Assembly (NCBI GenBank): GCA_007695045.1
Contig: REEP01000067.1
Location: forward strand, 1 to 64,000
DNA length: 64,000 bases
Reading direction: 5' to 3'
DNA from: Rhodospirillales bacterium
GTDB lineage: Bacteria > Pseudomonadota > Alphaproteobacteria > Rhodospirillales > Defluviicoccaceae
Shown here: piece after piece, positions 1-10,654 of the stretch
Position numbering within the stretch: position 1 is the first letter of the stretch
How the letters are laid out: the number at the start of each line of letters is the position of its first letter
Notes under the pieces: model-generated
Database searches by the model: none
Seen by the model: the letters and a program-made list of their open reading frames with translations, nothing else
What the model was told of the DNA's origin: nothing
Program-made: the position numbers and the translations under genes

Positions 1-2
1 AG

Positions 3-1077
<1,075 letters not shown>

Positions 1078-1180
1078 GACCGCTGGTGGAGTCGACGGCG
1101 CGCCGGGCGCTTTCGCGGCCGGCCGCATCACCGCTGAACGAGCGGCGGCATCCGGATCATATCGCCGCCCGGACAGAAAT

Positions 1181-1210
1181 CAACCGCCGGGCCCGCAAGC
1201 CCGGCGGTTG
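1181..1210 (-). terminator. rho-independent-like terminator after sdhB
   Basis: A perfect 12-bp inverted repeat (CAACCGCCGGGC and its complement) with a 6-base loop lies 57 bases beyond the sdhB stop. Read on the minus strand it is followed by ATTTCTGTC, only a weak T-run. Nothing else is seen in 1078-1266. Confidence 0.65.
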
Positions 1211-1266
1211 GTCCCCCCTTCGCGGTGCCCTCGCCCGCGCCCACGTTGGCGCCAAGCCGTCGGCGC

Positions 1267-2043
1267 CTACAGGCGCTGGGCGAGCAGGCCCTTGATCTCG
1301 GCAATGGCCTTGCCGGGATTGAGGTGCTTGGGACAGGTCATGGTGCAGTTCATGATGGTGTGGCAGCGGAACAGCCGGTACGGATCGTTGAGCTGGTCGA
1401 GCCGTTCCCCGGTGGCTTCGTCCCGGCTGTCGGCGATCCAGCGATACGCCTGCAACAACACCGCCGGGCCCAGATACCGGTCGCCGTTCCACCAGTAGCT
1501 GGGACAACTGGTCTGGCAGCAGAAGCAGAGGATGCATTCCCAGAGCCCGTCCAGCTTGGCCCGTTCCTCCGGGCTTTGCAGGCGTTCCCGGGCCGGGGCC
1601 GGGGTGTCCGCCTTCAGCCAGGGCTCGATGGCGCGCAGCTGGGCATAGGGGATGGAGAGATCCGGCACCAAGTCCTTGACCACCGGCATGTGCGGCAGCG
1701 GATAGACCTTGACGTCGCCCTTGATCTCATCGATCGCCTTGGTGCAGGCGAGGGTGTTGATGCCATCGATGTTGAAAGCGCACGAGCCGCACACCCCTTC
1801 CCGACAGGACCGGCGGAAGGTGAGGGTGGCGTCCATCTCATTCTTGATCTTGATCAGCGCGTCCAGCACCATCGGCCCACAGGCGTCCAGGTCGACCTCG
1901 AAGGTGTCCAGCCGGGGATTCTCGCCGCTGTCCGGATCGTATCGGTAGATCCTGAAGCGCTTCACCTTCTTGGCACCGGCCGGGGCCGGAAATGTCTTGC
2001 CCTCCCGTATCCGCGAGTTCGCCGGCAATGTCAGCTCGACCAT
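1267..2043 (-). CDS. sdhB: succinate dehydrogenase iron-sulfur subunit
   Basis: Carries electrons from the flavoprotein SdhA to quinone in complex II on the inner face of the cytoplasmic membrane. The 258-residue length is normal. All three cluster motifs are present: [2Fe-2S] [12 protein letters not shown]...C near residues 65-85, [4Fe-4S] [12 protein letters not shown] near 155, and [3Fe-4S] [17 protein letters not shown] near 215. It is the last gene of sdhCDAB, 33 bases after sdhA and followed by a strong hairpin. The start [11 protein letters not shown] fits the family. Confidence 0.98.
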   Translation of the reverse strand: MVELTLPANSRIREGKTFPAPAGAKKVKRFRIYRYDPDSGENPRLDTFEVDLDACGPMVLDALIKIKNEMDATLTFRRSCREGVCGSCAFNIDGINTLACTKAIDEIKGDVKVYPLPHMPVVKDLVPDLSIPYAQLRAIEPWLKADTPAPARERLQSPEERAKLDGLWECILCFCCQTSCPSYWWNGDRYLGPAVLLQAYRWIADSRDEATGERLDQLNDPYRLFRCHTIMNCTMTCPKHLNPGKAIAEIKGLLAQRL

Positions 2044-2076
2044 GGGGGATCTCCGTACTTCTATCGTTTTTTGGCG

Positions 2077-3870
2077 TCAGTACACCCGCGTCTGCGGCTT
2101 GATGTACTCCGCTTCGTTGGTCAGGGTGAAGGCATGCACCGGCCGATAGGTCAGGGTGACCGTGCCCTGGCCGTCCATCCAGGCGAGCGAGTGCTTCATC
2201 CAGGTCTCGTCGTCCCGGTCGGGGAAGTCCTCGCGGGCGTGGGCGCCGCGGCTTTCCTTGCGGGCCTCCGCCGAGTACAGCGAGGTCTTGGCGCACGCCA
2301 TCAGGTTCTCCAGCTCCAGCGCCTCCACCAAGTCCGAGTTCCAAATCATGGAGCGATCGCTGAGCCGGATATCGCCGAGGGAGTCCCAAACCTGATCGAT
2401 CTTCGCGCAGCCTTCGGCCAGCACCTCCTGGGTCCGGAACACGGCAGCGTTGACCTGCATGTTGCGCTGCATCTCCAGGCGGATGTCCGCGGTGGGGCGC
2501 CCGCCCTTGGCGTGGCGCAGCCGGTCGATCCGGCTCAACGCCAAGTCGGAAGCGTCCTTCGGCAACGGCGGCAGCGATGCGCCGGGCTTGAGCTTGTCGG
2601 CACAGCGCAGCGCCGCGGCGCGCCCGAACACCACCAAGTCCAGCAACGAGTTGGTGCCGAGCCGGTTGGCGCCGTGCACCGAGGCGGAGCCGCACTCACC
2701 CACCGCCATCAGCCCCGGGCAGATGGCGTCCGGGTCCTTGTCGGACGGGTTGAGCGCTTCGCCGTGATGGTTGGTGGGGATGCCACCCATGTTGTAGTGC
2801 ACCGTGGGCAGGACCGGGATCGGCTCCTTGGTGGCGTCGACGCCGGAGAAGATGCGGGCGGTCTCGGTAATGCCGGGCAGGCGCTGCAACAGCACCTCGG
2901 CGCCGAGGTGCTCCAGGTGGAGCATGATATGGTCGTTCTCGGCACCGACCCCTCTGCCCTCCCGGATTTCGATGGTCATGGAGCGGCTGACCACGTCGCG
3001 GGACGCCAAGTCCTTGGCCGTCGGCGCATAGCGCTCCATGAAGCGCTCGCCCTCGGAGTTGGTGAGGTAGCCACCCTCCCCGCGGGCACCCTCGGTGATC
3101 AGGCAGCCGGAGCCGTAGATCCCGGTGGGATGGAACTGGATGAACTCATGGTCCTGCACCGGCAACCCGGCCCGGAGCACCATGGCGTTGCCGTCGCCGG
3201 TGCAGGTGTGGGCGGAGGTGCAGGAGAAGTAGGCCCGGCCGTAGCCGCCGGTGGCCATCACCGTGGTCTGGGCCTGGAAACGATGGATGGTGCCGTCGTC
3301 CAGGTTCCAGGCGACGACGCCGCGGCATGCACCGGAGTCGTCCATCATCAGGTCGATGGCGAAGTATTCGACGAAAAACTCGGCGTGATTCTTCAGGGCC
3401 TGCTGGTACAGTGTGTGCAGGATGGCATGGCCGGTGCGGTCGGCCGCGGCACAGGCCCGCTGCACCGGCGCTTCGCCGTAGTTGCGCATGTGACCGCCGA
3501 ACGGGCGCTGGTAGATCTTGCCCTCGGGCGTCCGCGAAAAGGGCACGCCGAAGTGTTCCAGTTCCAGCACCGCGGGAACCGCCTGGCGGCACATGTACTC
3601 GATCGCATCCTGGTCGCCGAGCCAGTCGGAGCCCTTGACGGTGTCGTACATGTGCCATTCCCAGCGGTCCTCGGCCATGTTGCCGAGCGCGGCGCCGATA
3701 CCGCCCTGGGCGGCCACGGTGTGGCTCCGGGTGGGAAACACCTTGGTGATGCAGGCGGTCTTCAGGCCCGCAGCGGCCAAGCCCATGGTGGCCCTGAGGC
3801 CGGCACCGCCGGCGCCGACGACGACGACGTCATATGTATGGTCGATGATGGAATAGCCGTTGTTGCTCAT
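2077..3870 (-). CDS. sdhA: succinate dehydrogenase flavoprotein subunit
   Basis: Oxidises succinate to fumarate using covalently bound FAD. The N-terminal Rossmann motif [16 protein letters not shown] (near residue 16), the FAD-linking His in [12 protein letters not shown] and the capping-domain/active-site sequence [21 protein letters not shown] are present. The length of 597 residues is standard. ATG at 3870 was chosen because GGGAG lies just upstream and [11 protein letters not shown] resembles known N-termini; an upstream in-frame TTG at 3882 would overlap the sdhD stop and has no ribosome site. The gap to sdhD is 8 bases. Confidence 0.98.
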   Translation of the reverse strand: MSNNGYSIIDHTYDVVVVGAGGAGLRATMGLAAAGLKTACITKVFPTRSHTVAAQGGIGAALGNMAEDRWEWHMYDTVKGSDWLGDQDAIEYMCRQAVPAVLELEHFGVPFSRTPEGKIYQRPFGGHMRNYGEAPVQRACAAADRTGHAILHTLYQQALKNHAEFFVEYFAIDLMMDDSGACRGVVAWNLDDGTIHRFQAQTTVMATGGYGRAYFSCTSAHTCTGDGNAMVLRAGLPVQDHEFIQFHPTGIYGSGCLITEGARGEGGYLTNSEGERFMERYAPTAKDLASRDVVSRSMTIEIREGRGVGAENDHIMLHLEHLGAEVLLQRLPGITETARIFSGVDATKEPIPVLPTVHYNMGGIPTNHHGEALNPSDKDPDAICPGLMAVGECGSASVHGANRLGTNSLLDLVVFGRAAALRCADKLKPGASLPPLPKDASDLALSRIDRLRHAKGGRPTADIRLEMQRNMQVNAAVFRTQEVLAEGCAKIDQVWDSLGDIRLSDRSMIWNSDLVEALELENLMACAKTSLYSAEARKESRGAHAREDFPDRDDETWMKHSLAWMDGQGTVTLTYRPVHAFTLTNEAEYIKPQTRVY

Positions 3871-3878
3871 GGTCTCCC

Positions 3879-4259
3879 TCAAGCCCCGATCGCAAGCCGC
3901 GCCACCGCCAGGATGCAGGCCACCGCCATCACGGCGAGGGCGAACTTGACGATGAGCAGAGAGGTTGTTTTTGCCGCCTCACCGTGGACGTAGTCCTCGA
4001 TGACGACCTGCATGCCGAGCCATGCGTGATAGAACAGCACGGCCACCAGCACGACCATCAGGACGGCATTGAACAGCGATCCGATCCAGGCCTGGAACGC
4101 CGGCAGGTCGGCACCCATCAGGCCGATGGCAGAGACCACGAACCACAGCGACAACGGGACCAGGGCGATCGCGGTCACCCGCTGCCCCCACCAGTGATGG
4201 ACCCCCTCCTTGGCGGAGCCGAGACCGCGGGCGCGGCTCAGGGAAGAGCGCAATTCCAT
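3879..4259 (-). CDS. sdhD: succinate dehydrogenase membrane anchor subunit
   Basis: This 126-residue membrane protein has three predicted transmembrane segments (about 30-52, 60-82, 98-122). With SdhC it anchors complex II and forms the haem b and quinone sites; the His of [17 protein letters not shown] lies in the second helix. ATG 4259 is 2 bases after the sdhC stop. A longer open frame upstream is only read-through across sdhC. Confidence 0.93.
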   Translation of the reverse strand: MELRSSLSRARGLGSAKEGVHHWWGQRVTAIALVPLSLWFVVSAIGLMGADLPAFQAWIGSLFNAVLMVVLVAVLFYHAWLGMQVVIEDYVHGEAAKTTSLLIVKFALAVMAVACILAVARLAIGA

Positions 4260-4261
4260 TG

Positions 4262-4654
4262 TCAACCTCCCGCCGCGACATAGGCCGCGATCAGCGTGAT
4301 CACCGTCAGGCCGGCGGCGGCCGCGACCATGGCGATACCGGACAGGCGGACCTGCTCCAGCTCGAAGCCCCAGCCGAAATCCCACAGCAGGTGTCGGATG
4401 CCGTTGCTCAGGTGATAGAACAGAGAGAAGGTGAACGCCCACAACAGGAGATGGCCGAACCACGACCCGAGGAATCCTTGCACGGTGGCAAACGGCCCCG
4501 GGCCGGAAGCGGCGGCCACCAGCCACCACGTGAGCAGCAGGGTGCCCGCGGTCAGTGCGACCCCGGTGACGCGGTGCAGGATCGACAGCACCGAGGTGAT
4601 CTGCGGGCGGTAAATCTGCAGGTGGGGGGAGAGGGGACGTTGGCTCGAGGCCAT
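4262..4654 (-). CDS. sdhC: succinate dehydrogenase cytochrome b556 subunit
   Basis: First gene of sdhCDAB. The protein has 130 residues and starts MASSQRPLSPHLQIYRPQ, the family signature (RPLSPHL.IY). It has three transmembrane helices. The Ser/Arg of SILHRVTG (quinone site) and the haem-ligand region LFYHLSNGIRHLLWD are present. The start is supported by GGGTGAG 6 bases upstream. A longer frame upstream to 5020 has no family-like sequence. Confidence 0.96.
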   Translation of the reverse strand: MASSQRPLSPHLQIYRPQITSVLSILHRVTGVALTAGTLLLTWWLVAAASGPGPFATVQGFLGSWFGHLLLWAFTFSLFYHLSNGIRHLLWDFGWGFELEQVRLSGIAMVAAAAGLTVITLIAAYVAAGG

Positions 4655-4702
4655 GGAACTCACCCTTCTTGTCGTTGCGGTTCCCACATGTGAGGGAGGG
4701 AA

Positions 4703-4731
4703 GCTTAAGACCGGGGCCGGGCGGGTGTCAA
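4703..4731 (-). promoter_or_regulatory. candidate sigma70-type promoter of sdhCDAB
   Basis: On the minus strand a perfect TTGACA (4731-4726) is followed after 17 bases by TTAAGC (4708-4703), about 50 bases before the sdhC start. A near-palindrome around CACATGTG (4682-4697) sits between promoter and start and could bind a regulator. The rest of the 250-base gap (4655-4904) shows nothing else that can be supported. Confidence 0.4.
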
Positions 4732-4904
4732 TCTTCGCAACCGCACAAAACCCGATTCTGCGAAAAATCGCCGAGAGGATTTGTCCCGGCGCCAGGTCGC
4801 ATTCTAAGGTGATATTTGCTCTCAATTGCGGACGGACCTGCCGACCGACCGGCCGCCCGACCCGGCCAGCCCGCACGCATGATTGTGCAGTGCCGTGCCG
4901 TCCG

Positions 4905-5435
4905 TCAGGCGTGCGAGCGGTCCCAGGCGGTCGTTTCCGCCCTGCGCCTGGCGGCGAGGGCACGGTCCTCCGCCCGGATGCGGTGCCGGAGCAGCAAGGC
5001 ATTCGCCACCGAAAAACCAAGGGCGAGTGCCCAGGCCCCGAACGCCAGTGGCAGCAGGGCGATTTCGGCAGCGACGATGGCGTAGTTGGGATGGCGGCAC
5101 CAGCGATAGGGGCCGCTTCGGACCAGCGGTGCGTCCGGAACGGTGATGATCCGGGTGGTCCAGAACCGGCCGAGGCTGACGATCACCCACACCCGGAGCG
5201 CCTGCAGGATGACGAACAGGGCCAGCAGAGACCATGCCACCGGCGCGTCCGCCGGCACCGTGAACCACAGCGCGGCCAGCCAGGTGGAATGGAGCAGGAC
5301 GAACAGAGGATAATGGCCGGCGCCGATCTCGATGCCGCCTGCCCGGCGAAGGATCCGGGTGTTGCGCTCGGCATAGGCAACCTCGGCAACACGCTGCAGC
5401 GCGACCAGCAGCACGATCCACTGGACCAGGCTCAT
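4905..5435 (-). CDS. isoprenylcysteine carboxyl methyltransferase-family membrane protein
   Basis: A 176-residue integral membrane protein with about four transmembrane helices. The C-terminal signature of the ICMT/YpbQ family, SGPYRWCRHPNYAIVAAEIA (SAM-binding RHPxY motif), begins near residue 109. Bacterial members methylate small lipids rather than prenyl proteins. It overlaps the upstream type III polyketide synthase by 4 bases (ATGA), so the two are translated together. The pairing recalls the Bacillus BpsA/BpsB system, where the ICMT-like enzyme methylates PKS-made alkylpyrones. The substrate here is inferred, not shown. Confidence 0.82.
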   Translation of the reverse strand: MSLVQWIVLLVALQRVAEVAYAERNTRILRRAGGIEIGAGHYPLFVLLHSTWLAALWFTVPADAPVAWSLLALFVILQALRVWVIVSLGRFWTTRIITVPDAPLVRSGPYRWCRHPNYAIVAAEIALLPLAFGAWALALGFSVANALLLRHRIRAEDRALAARRRAETTAWDRSHA

Positions 5436-6529
5436 CCGCGGGTCTCCAGCACCACGAAGCCGGCGGTGAAGCCGGGGCCCAGCCCCGTCATCAGGGCACG
5501 CCTGCCGATGCCGTCACTGTTGAGCGCGCGGTCCAGCACGAACAGGACGCTCGCCGCCGACATGTTGCCGTAGTCGCGCAGCACCGACCGGGCATCCGTC
5601 AGTGCCCCCGAGGCAAGGCCGAGCACATCCTCCAGCGCATCCAGCACCTTGGCACCGCCGGGATGACAAAGAAACCGATCGAAATCCGTGGCACTGAGGC
5701 GATGGCGCTCAAGAAAGGCCTGCAGCGCCGGTTGGAACGATTCCCTGATGAGCGTCGGGATATCGCGGGAGAAGATCACCCGAAGGCCATCGTCCTCCAC
5801 CTCCCATCCCATCACGTCCAGGGAGTTCGGCCAAGTATGTTCCCCTGCCGCCCCCACCGTGACCACCGGGCCCGGCGCCTCCCCGGCGGGTCCCAGCAGG
5901 ACCGCGGCGGCGCCATCACCGAACAGAGCGGTGGCGACGACGTTGCTCTTGGATGCGTCCCTGCGGCGAAACGTAAGACCGCAGAGTTCCGTCACCACCA
6001 GGAGAACCCGGCATCCCCGCTCGGCCCGAGACACCTGCGCAGCCCTGGCCAATCCAAGCACGCCGCCGACGCAGCCGAGCCCGAACAGCGGCAGTCGGAT
6101 GACGTTCCGGCGCATGCCGAGGCGCTGCATCAGCAGCGCATCCAGGCTGGGTGTCGCGATGCCGGTGGTCGAGACCGCCACCAGGGCGTCGACCGATCCC
6201 AGGGGCACCGCCGCCTTCTCCAGACACCGTTCCGCCGCTTCCGCCGACAGCGCCAGCGCATGCTCCAGGTACAAGGCATTCCGCTCGCGCCAGCCATGGT
6301 CAGAGGCATACCAGTCCAGGGGAACGGTGGAATAGCGGTTCCGAATCCCGGCGTTGTCATAGACCGGCGCCAAGTGTTCGACCAAAGCGGGTCGCTCTCG
6401 GAAAATCGCCGCCGCCCGACTTCGCACGGCGTCCTGCGACAGCGCCTGCGCCGGCACCGCCGTTGCCGTGCCGAGGACGGCGGGTCCGCCCCCCATGCTC
6501 ACCCGGCACCGCGACTTACGTGCGACCAT
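5432..6529 (-). CDS. type III polyketide synthase (chalcone/alkylpyrone synthase family)
   Basis: Condenses a starter acyl-CoA with malonyl-CoA units on a single active site. The Cys-His-Asn triad is complete: C153 in FGLGCVGG, H289 in LCHPGGAKV and N322 in YGNMSAAS (365-residue numbering). The C-terminus GLGPGFTAGFVVLE is typical. ATG 6529 was chosen: it lies 7 bases after the preceding aminopeptidase stop and has GGCGGG before it. ATG 6496 is an alternative, and an open frame to 6592 would overlap the aminopeptidase. The downstream partner is the ICMT-like methyltransferase, so the product is probably an O-methylated long-chain pyrone or resorcinol. That chemistry is inference. Confidence 0.92.
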   Translation of the reverse strand: MVARKSRCRVSMGGGPAVLGTATAVPAQALSQDAVRSRAAAIFRERPALVEHLAPVYDNAGIRNRYSTVPLDWYASDHGWRERNALYLEHALALSAEAAERCLEKAAVPLGSVDALVAVSTTGIATPSLDALLMQRLGMRRNVIRLPLFGLGCVGGVLGLARAAQVSRAERGCRVLLVVTELCGLTFRRRDASKSNVVATALFGDGAAAVLLGPAGEAPGPVVTVGAAGEHTWPNSLDVMGWEVEDDGLRVIFSRDIPTLIRESFQPALQAFLERHRLSATDFDRFLCHPGGAKVLDALEDVLGLASGALTDARSVLRDYGNMSAASVLFVLDRALNSDGIGRRALMTGLGPGFTAGFVVLETRG

Positions 6530-6536
6530 CCCGCCA

Positions 6537-8609
6537 TCATCGCGGCGCAATCGGGCGAGTGGCGTCGGCGAGCCAACGTGCCGTGTCCGCATCCAGCACC
6601 GGCGTCAGCTCCTCCCGGACCCGGGCATGATAGCTGTCCAGCCAGGCGATCTCCGCCTCGTCCAGCAACGCCGGATCGATCAGGTTGCGGTCGATGGGTG
6701 CCAGTGTGAGCGTCTCGAAGCCGAGCAGGTCCCGCTCCGCGCCGGGGGGCCGCGGCACGGTCTGCACCACCACCAGGTTCTCGGTGCGAATGCCATAGGC
6801 GCCCGGCCGATAGTAGCCGGGTTCGTTGGAGATGATCATGCCCTGCTCCAGCGGAACCTGGTTGGGCAGCTTGGAAATGCGCTGCGGCCCCTCGTGCACG
6901 TTGAGATAGTTGCCGACGCCGTGCCCGGTGCCGTGATCGTAATCAAGCCCGGCCTCCCACAGGGCGGTGCGGGCGAGGGCATCGATCTGCGATCCGGTGG
7001 TGCCCTTGGGAAAGCGTACGGTGGCGATGGCAATGTGCCCTTTCAGCACCCGGGTGAAGTGCGCTCGCATGGCATCCGTCGCCGAACCGATGGCGACCGT
7101 GCGAGTGACGTCGGTGGTCCCGTCCAGGTACTGTGCCCCGGAATCCACCAGATAGAGAGTGCCCGGCAGCAGCCCGGCGTCGCTTTCCGGCGTGACCCGG
7201 TAATGCACGATTGCCCCGTGCGCGCCGGCCGCAGAGATGGTGGGAAAGCTGAGCCCCCGGAATAGCGGCAGGTCCCGCCGCAGCGCCTCCAGCCGGTCGG
7301 CGGCCATCGTCTCGGTCACGTCACCATGACGAGCCGCCCCGTCCAGCCAGGCCAGGAAGCGGGTCAAGGCTGCCCCGTCGCGACGATGGGCGGCGCGGAT
7401 ACCATCCACTTCCTGTGCCGTTTTAAGGGCTTTCTGCAGGGCACATGGACTGTCGCCGCGGACGATAACGGCGCCGGCCCGGCGCAGCCTGTCCGCGATC
7501 CAGAACGCGACCCCGTTGGGATCGAGCCGGACCACGAGGCCGGCTGCGCCCAAACGATCCAGAGACGGGCCCAGCGCCTCCGGCGACCGCAACCGCACCT
7601 CGGAACCCAGATGCGCTTCGAGCCCGGACGTGATCTTGCGTGGGTCCAGAAACAGTTCGACCCGCGCATCGCGGTGAATGATCAGGAACGCCAGCGCCAC
7701 CGGCGTGTACGGCACGTCCCCGCCCCGGATGTTGAGCAGCCACGCGATACAATCCGGCGCCGCCAGGACGCAGGCATCCTCCCGCGACGCGCGCAGCGTT
7801 TCCGCGACCTGGCGCCTCTTGTCACCGGATTGGGCGCCAACGAAGCGTGGATCGTGGGCGATCACCGGCGCGATCGGCGGCGGTGGCCGATCCTGCCACA
7901 CCGCATCCAGCGGGTTATCCCTGACCGCGACCAAGCGGGTTCGCGCCTTGTCGCAGGCTTCCCTCAATTTTTCGACCTGCGCCGGCGTATGCAGCCACGG
8001 ATCGAAGCCGAGCCGTCCCTTCTCCTGAAGATGCGACGCCAGCCATTCGGTCACGGACACCTCGGTGGAGTGATACAGCGACCAGACCCCGGTGTCGGTT
8101 TCGTCCTTGGCCTGCTCCGTATAGCGGCCGTCGACGAATAATGCAGCGGACTCGCGCAACACCACGGCGGTGCCGGCCGAACCGGTGAAGCCGCTGATCC
8201 AGCGCAGCCGCTCCGCACACAAGGGCACGTGCTCGCCCTGGTGTTCATCCGTCCGTGGAATCAGGAAACCGGTCAAACGACGGCGCCTCAACTCACGCCG
8301 CAGAGCCGCCAACCGCTGGACTCTCGCCTTCGCCGCCGTGTCCCGCACGACCGTGCCCCCAGCCTGAAAACGGTGCCGGGCCGCGGCCAGCATCTCCGTC
8401 AGCATGGACTTCAGCGCTGCATCGGGTGACGGGGCCACCAAGGTCATCCATGCGTCGACATCGAAGCTTTGTGGCGCTGCAGCAACACCCGCGACCAGTT
8501 CGCAGATCTCAGCAGCCGAGTAGCGTGAGCCGGCTATTTCCAAAAGGTGCTCCAGAGCCTCCCGGCAATCGGGGCGAACAGGTGAAAAGACAGCGGAATC
8601 CGTGATCAC
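6537..8609 (-). CDS. Xaa-Pro aminopeptidase (M24 family) with N-terminal extension
   Basis: Releases N-terminal residues preceding proline using two metal ions. Residues about 98-690 form a complete aminopeptidase P of the three-domain type: creatinase-like domains (IPRTDEHQGEH..., FTGSAGTAVVL) and a C-terminal pita-bread domain with ligands Asp/Asp (VDSGAQYLDGTTDVTR), His (GTGHGVGNYLNVHEGP), Glu (SNEPGYY) and Glu (RTENL). Homologues usually begin at the first creatinase-like domain. Here about 95 extra residues precede it, including SAAEICELVAGVAAAP and a later DAWMTLV, loosely resembling the UPF0149/YgfB fold. The start is GTG 8609; a later start inside the extension cannot be excluded. Confidence 0.93.
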   Translation of the reverse strand: MITDSAVFSPVRPDCREALEHLLEIAGSRYSAAEICELVAGVAAAPQSFDVDAWMTLVAPSPDAALKSMLTEMLAAARHRFQAGGTVVRDTAAKARVQRLAALRRELRRRRLTGFLIPRTDEHQGEHVPLCAERLRWISGFTGSAGTAVVLRESAALFVDGRYTEQAKDETDTGVWSLYHSTEVSVTEWLASHLQEKGRLGFDPWLHTPAQVEKLREACDKARTRLVAVRDNPLDAVWQDRPPPPIAPVIAHDPRFVGAQSGDKRRQVAETLRASREDACVLAAPDCIAWLLNIRGGDVPYTPVALAFLIIHRDARVELFLDPRKITSGLEAHLGSEVRLRSPEALGPSLDRLGAAGLVVRLDPNGVAFWIADRLRRAGAVIVRGDSPCALQKALKTAQEVDGIRAAHRRDGAALTRFLAWLDGAARHGDVTETMAADRLEALRRDLPLFRGLSFPTISAAGAHGAIVHYRVTPESDAGLLPGTLYLVDSGAQYLDGTTDVTRTVAIGSATDAMRAHFTRVLKGHIAIATVRFPKGTTGSQIDALARTALWEAGLDYDHGTGHGVGNYLNVHEGPQRISKLPNQVPLEQGMIISNEPGYYRPGAYGIRTENLVVVQTVPRPPGAERDLLGFETLTLAPIDRNLIDPALLDEAEIAWLDSYHARVREELTPVLDADTARWLADATRPIAPR

Positions 8610-8768
8610 AGCCTTGCCCGTTCATTCGTGACCCGACCAAACCGAACCTGTCGCATGGCCGACCCGCGTTCTGTGCAATGCTGCATTGCGGCAATGCCAG
8701 CTTAACGCATTCGCAATCGCAACACAGCTATGAACGAGCACGAGGACCATCAAACAGAGGTGACGATC

Positions 8769-9143
8769 ATGTTCGTTAACCATACTCACCGATCCAAGGT
8801 TCCGGATTATCCGTTCCGGTATCCGGATTGGGACAATGCCCATGTCCTGGCGTGGGAGGCCCGGGGGCGGCACCTGCGCAATCGCGAAATCCGCCGGTGG
8901 CTCGCGGCGGGGCTTCAGCGCATCCGCGCCAGTATCGAGGCTCTGGTGATCTCTCCGGTTAAACAGAGCCGGCTGACGGGGTCCGATGCCGCCTTGGCCG
9001 CCTCGCATCGATCCGATCTTTCGGCTGAGACGACGGGCCAGGAGCGCGAACAAGCGTTTTGGTCCGCCTATCGTCCGGCGCGCACAACGGCCATCCGCCA
9101 GAAGAGGCTTCAGCCCAAGGCGTCGGACACCAAGGCTGCTTGA
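8769..9143 (+). CDS. small basic hypothetical protein
   Basis: A protein of 124 residues, unrecognised. It has a Tyr/Trp/Asp-rich N-terminus (DYPFRYPDWDNAH) followed by an amphipathic Arg-rich stretch (RHLRNREIRRWLAAGL) loosely like DUF1127-type proteins, then a basic tail. ATG 8769 is preceded by AGAGGTG at good spacing; an in-frame ATG at 8730 lacks one. It stands alone between a divergent aminopeptidase gene and a convergent lipoprotein gene. The 8610-8768 gap holds an inverted repeat GCAATG-CTG-CATTGC (8675-8689) of unknown role. Confidence 0.6.
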   Translation: MFVNHTHRSKVPDYPFRYPDWDNAHVLAWEARGRHLRNREIRRWLAAGLQRIRASIEALVISPVKQSRLTGSDAALAASHRSDLSAETTGQEREQAFWSAYRPARTTAIRQKRLQPKASDTKAA

Positions 9144-9226
9144 GGCCACTCTGAACGCCCATCGATGCGCCCGGTGATGCATCCTCGAAGTCCCATCATC
9201 AGGCATCCGCGCCATGGCCGTTCGGG

Positions 9227-9577
9227 TCACGACCCGGGCGGGCTTTCGCCAGCCGGCTCCGCGCCAACCGCGGCACCGGCTTGGCGCAAACACCGTTCGT
9301 ACAGGACCTGCCGGCGCTTCTCGGCATCGAAGCGCTGGAAGCTTCGGCTCAAGGGGATGGGTCGGCCGACTCCTGGCGCAACGTCCGGCTCCATCCGCGC
9401 AAATTCCCGTTCGACCTGCGCCGAGGCTCGCCGCCAACAAGCGGCCTGAACCGACTCCGGGTCGGTCTCGGGAGCCGGCGTCAGCCGTCGCGGCGCTTCG
9501 GGAGCCATCTGGCAGGCTGCCAGGCTCATCGCCACCACCATCACCATGGGCCCGGCTATCGTCCCAGATCGGGCCAC
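9227..9577 (-). CDS. small putative lipoprotein
   Basis: A protein of 116 residues with a signal peptide and lipobox: hydrophobic MVMVVAMSLAACQ, where Cys22 would be lipidated. The mature part is a charged helix-rich domain with two Cys (AACWRRASAQ, LYERCLRQAG). GTG 9577 is favoured because AAAGGAGGG precedes it by 5 bases; ATG 9547 is the alternative. No family name is recognised. Location in the periplasm, anchored to a membrane, is inferred from the lipobox. Confidence 0.7.
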   Translation of the reverse strand: MARSGTIAGPMVMVVAMSLAACQMAPEAPRRLTPAPETDPESVQAACWRRASAQVEREFARMEPDVAPGVGRPIPLSRSFQRFDAEKRRQVLYERCLRQAGAAVGAEPAGESPPGS

Positions 9578-9625
9578 CCGGCCCTCCTTTCCATCGCTGT
9601 GGCCCCGCCCTGGCAGGCAACGCCA

Positions 9626-10654
9626 TCAATCACGCAACTGTGCACCGGTTACCGGAGCGACGCAACGTCGCCACAATCGGCCGGCCAGATCCCGCCAGCG
9701 ATCCAGCCGCCATTCGCCGCGATCCTCGATCCGTTCCGCCAGCGGTCGGGGAATCCCATCGAGGCCGACCCTCGCTCCGGCCATCGCCCCGGCCATGGCA
9801 GCCGTGGTGTCCACGTCACCACCGACCGCAACGGCGGTATGCAGGCATTGGCGATACGTGTCCGGTGTTCGAAGAAATGCATACAAGCTCCACAAGACGC
9901 TGGTGGTGACGAACGGCGAGACCCCGCCCGCGGCCTCACCATCGTCGAAATCAGCCGCGACGATGGCCTGGATGGCCGGCAAGGCATCCGCCGGAGACAT
10001 CGCCACGATGCCCGGCAGTTCGGCGATGGCATCGCCGACGCGGCGATCCACCCGGTTGGCCCAGGTTGCGAGCGTGGCGGCCACGGCCGGAACGTCCAGC
10101 GGACCTTCGGTCATGGCCAAAGCCACGGCACCGGCCACGGCAACCGCGCCGGCGGAACACCGCGGATCGGCGTGGGTGATGCGCCCCTGATCGCAGGCAA
10201 GGCCGATCAACCGGTCGGGATCGTTGAAACAGACCAACCCGACCGGTCCGGCTCGCATCGCACTGCCGTTGCCGGCATTGGGCGGCGGCGTACCGGACTC
10301 GTTCCATGGTACACCGCTGGCCAGGCGGGCCGCGGCTTCCGCCGTGGCCCGGCCGCCGCCGACGATCCGGCCGGTGGTGAACAGGTCCCGGATGCGCGCG
10401 CCATAGTCCGCGGGGTCGAACGGTTGGTACGCCATGAGGCTCAGCACCAATTCCCGCGCCAGTTGGGAATCATCGGAGAACTGGCCGAACGGAAAGCCGC
10501 CGCGCCGGGTGCCCGGGATTTCACCCCGCAACAGCACCGCATCTGCATACGGACGGCAAACCGATGCCGCCGCCCCTTCCACCACGAAGCCGACGGCATC
10601 GCCCACACACTGACCGATCAGACAGCCGGCAACCTGATTTTCACTGGGGAACAT
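9626..10654 (-). CDS. ADP-ribosylglycohydrolase (DraG/ARH family)
   Basis: Predicted to remove ADP-ribose from modified proteins or small molecules with a dinuclear Mg centre. The 342 residues carry the family motifs: N-terminal GCLIGQCVGDAVGF, metal-binding FGQFSDDSQL (normally TDDT), NGSAMR, and C-terminal GGDVDTTAAMAGAMAGA (normally GGDxDT). No DraT or other ADP-ribosyltransferase is nearby, so it is not evidently part of nitrogenase control. It overlaps the upstream EEP-family gene by 14 bases, suggesting cotranscription. Confidence 0.9.
   Translation of the reverse strand: MFPSENQVAGCLIGQCVGDAVGFVVEGAAASVCRPYADAVLLRGEIPGTRRGGFPFGQFSDDSQLARELVLSLMAYQPFDPADYGARIRDLFTTGRIVGGGRATAEAAARLASGVPWNESGTPPPNAGNGSAMRAGPVGLVCFNDPDRLIGLACDQGRITHADPRCSAGAVAVAGAVALAMTEGPLDVPAVAATLATWANRVDRRVGDAIAELPGIVAMSPADALPAIQAIVAADFDDGEAAGGVSPFVTTSVLWSLYAFLRTPDTYRQCLHTAVAVGGDVDTTAAMAGAMAGARVGLDGIPRPLAERIEDRGEWRLDRWRDLAGRLWRRCVAPVTGAQLRD

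Noticed and set aside
3871-3882. TTG start for sdhA
   Set aside because: Overlaps the sdhD stop; ATG 3870 has GGGAG upstream.
1225-3993. Open frame of 922 codons on the plus strand
   Set aside because: Antisense to sdhA and sdhB, which are unmistakable.
9616-9626. Nitrogenase regulation by the DraG-like protein
   Set aside because: No draT or nif gene in the window; family membership alone does not support it.
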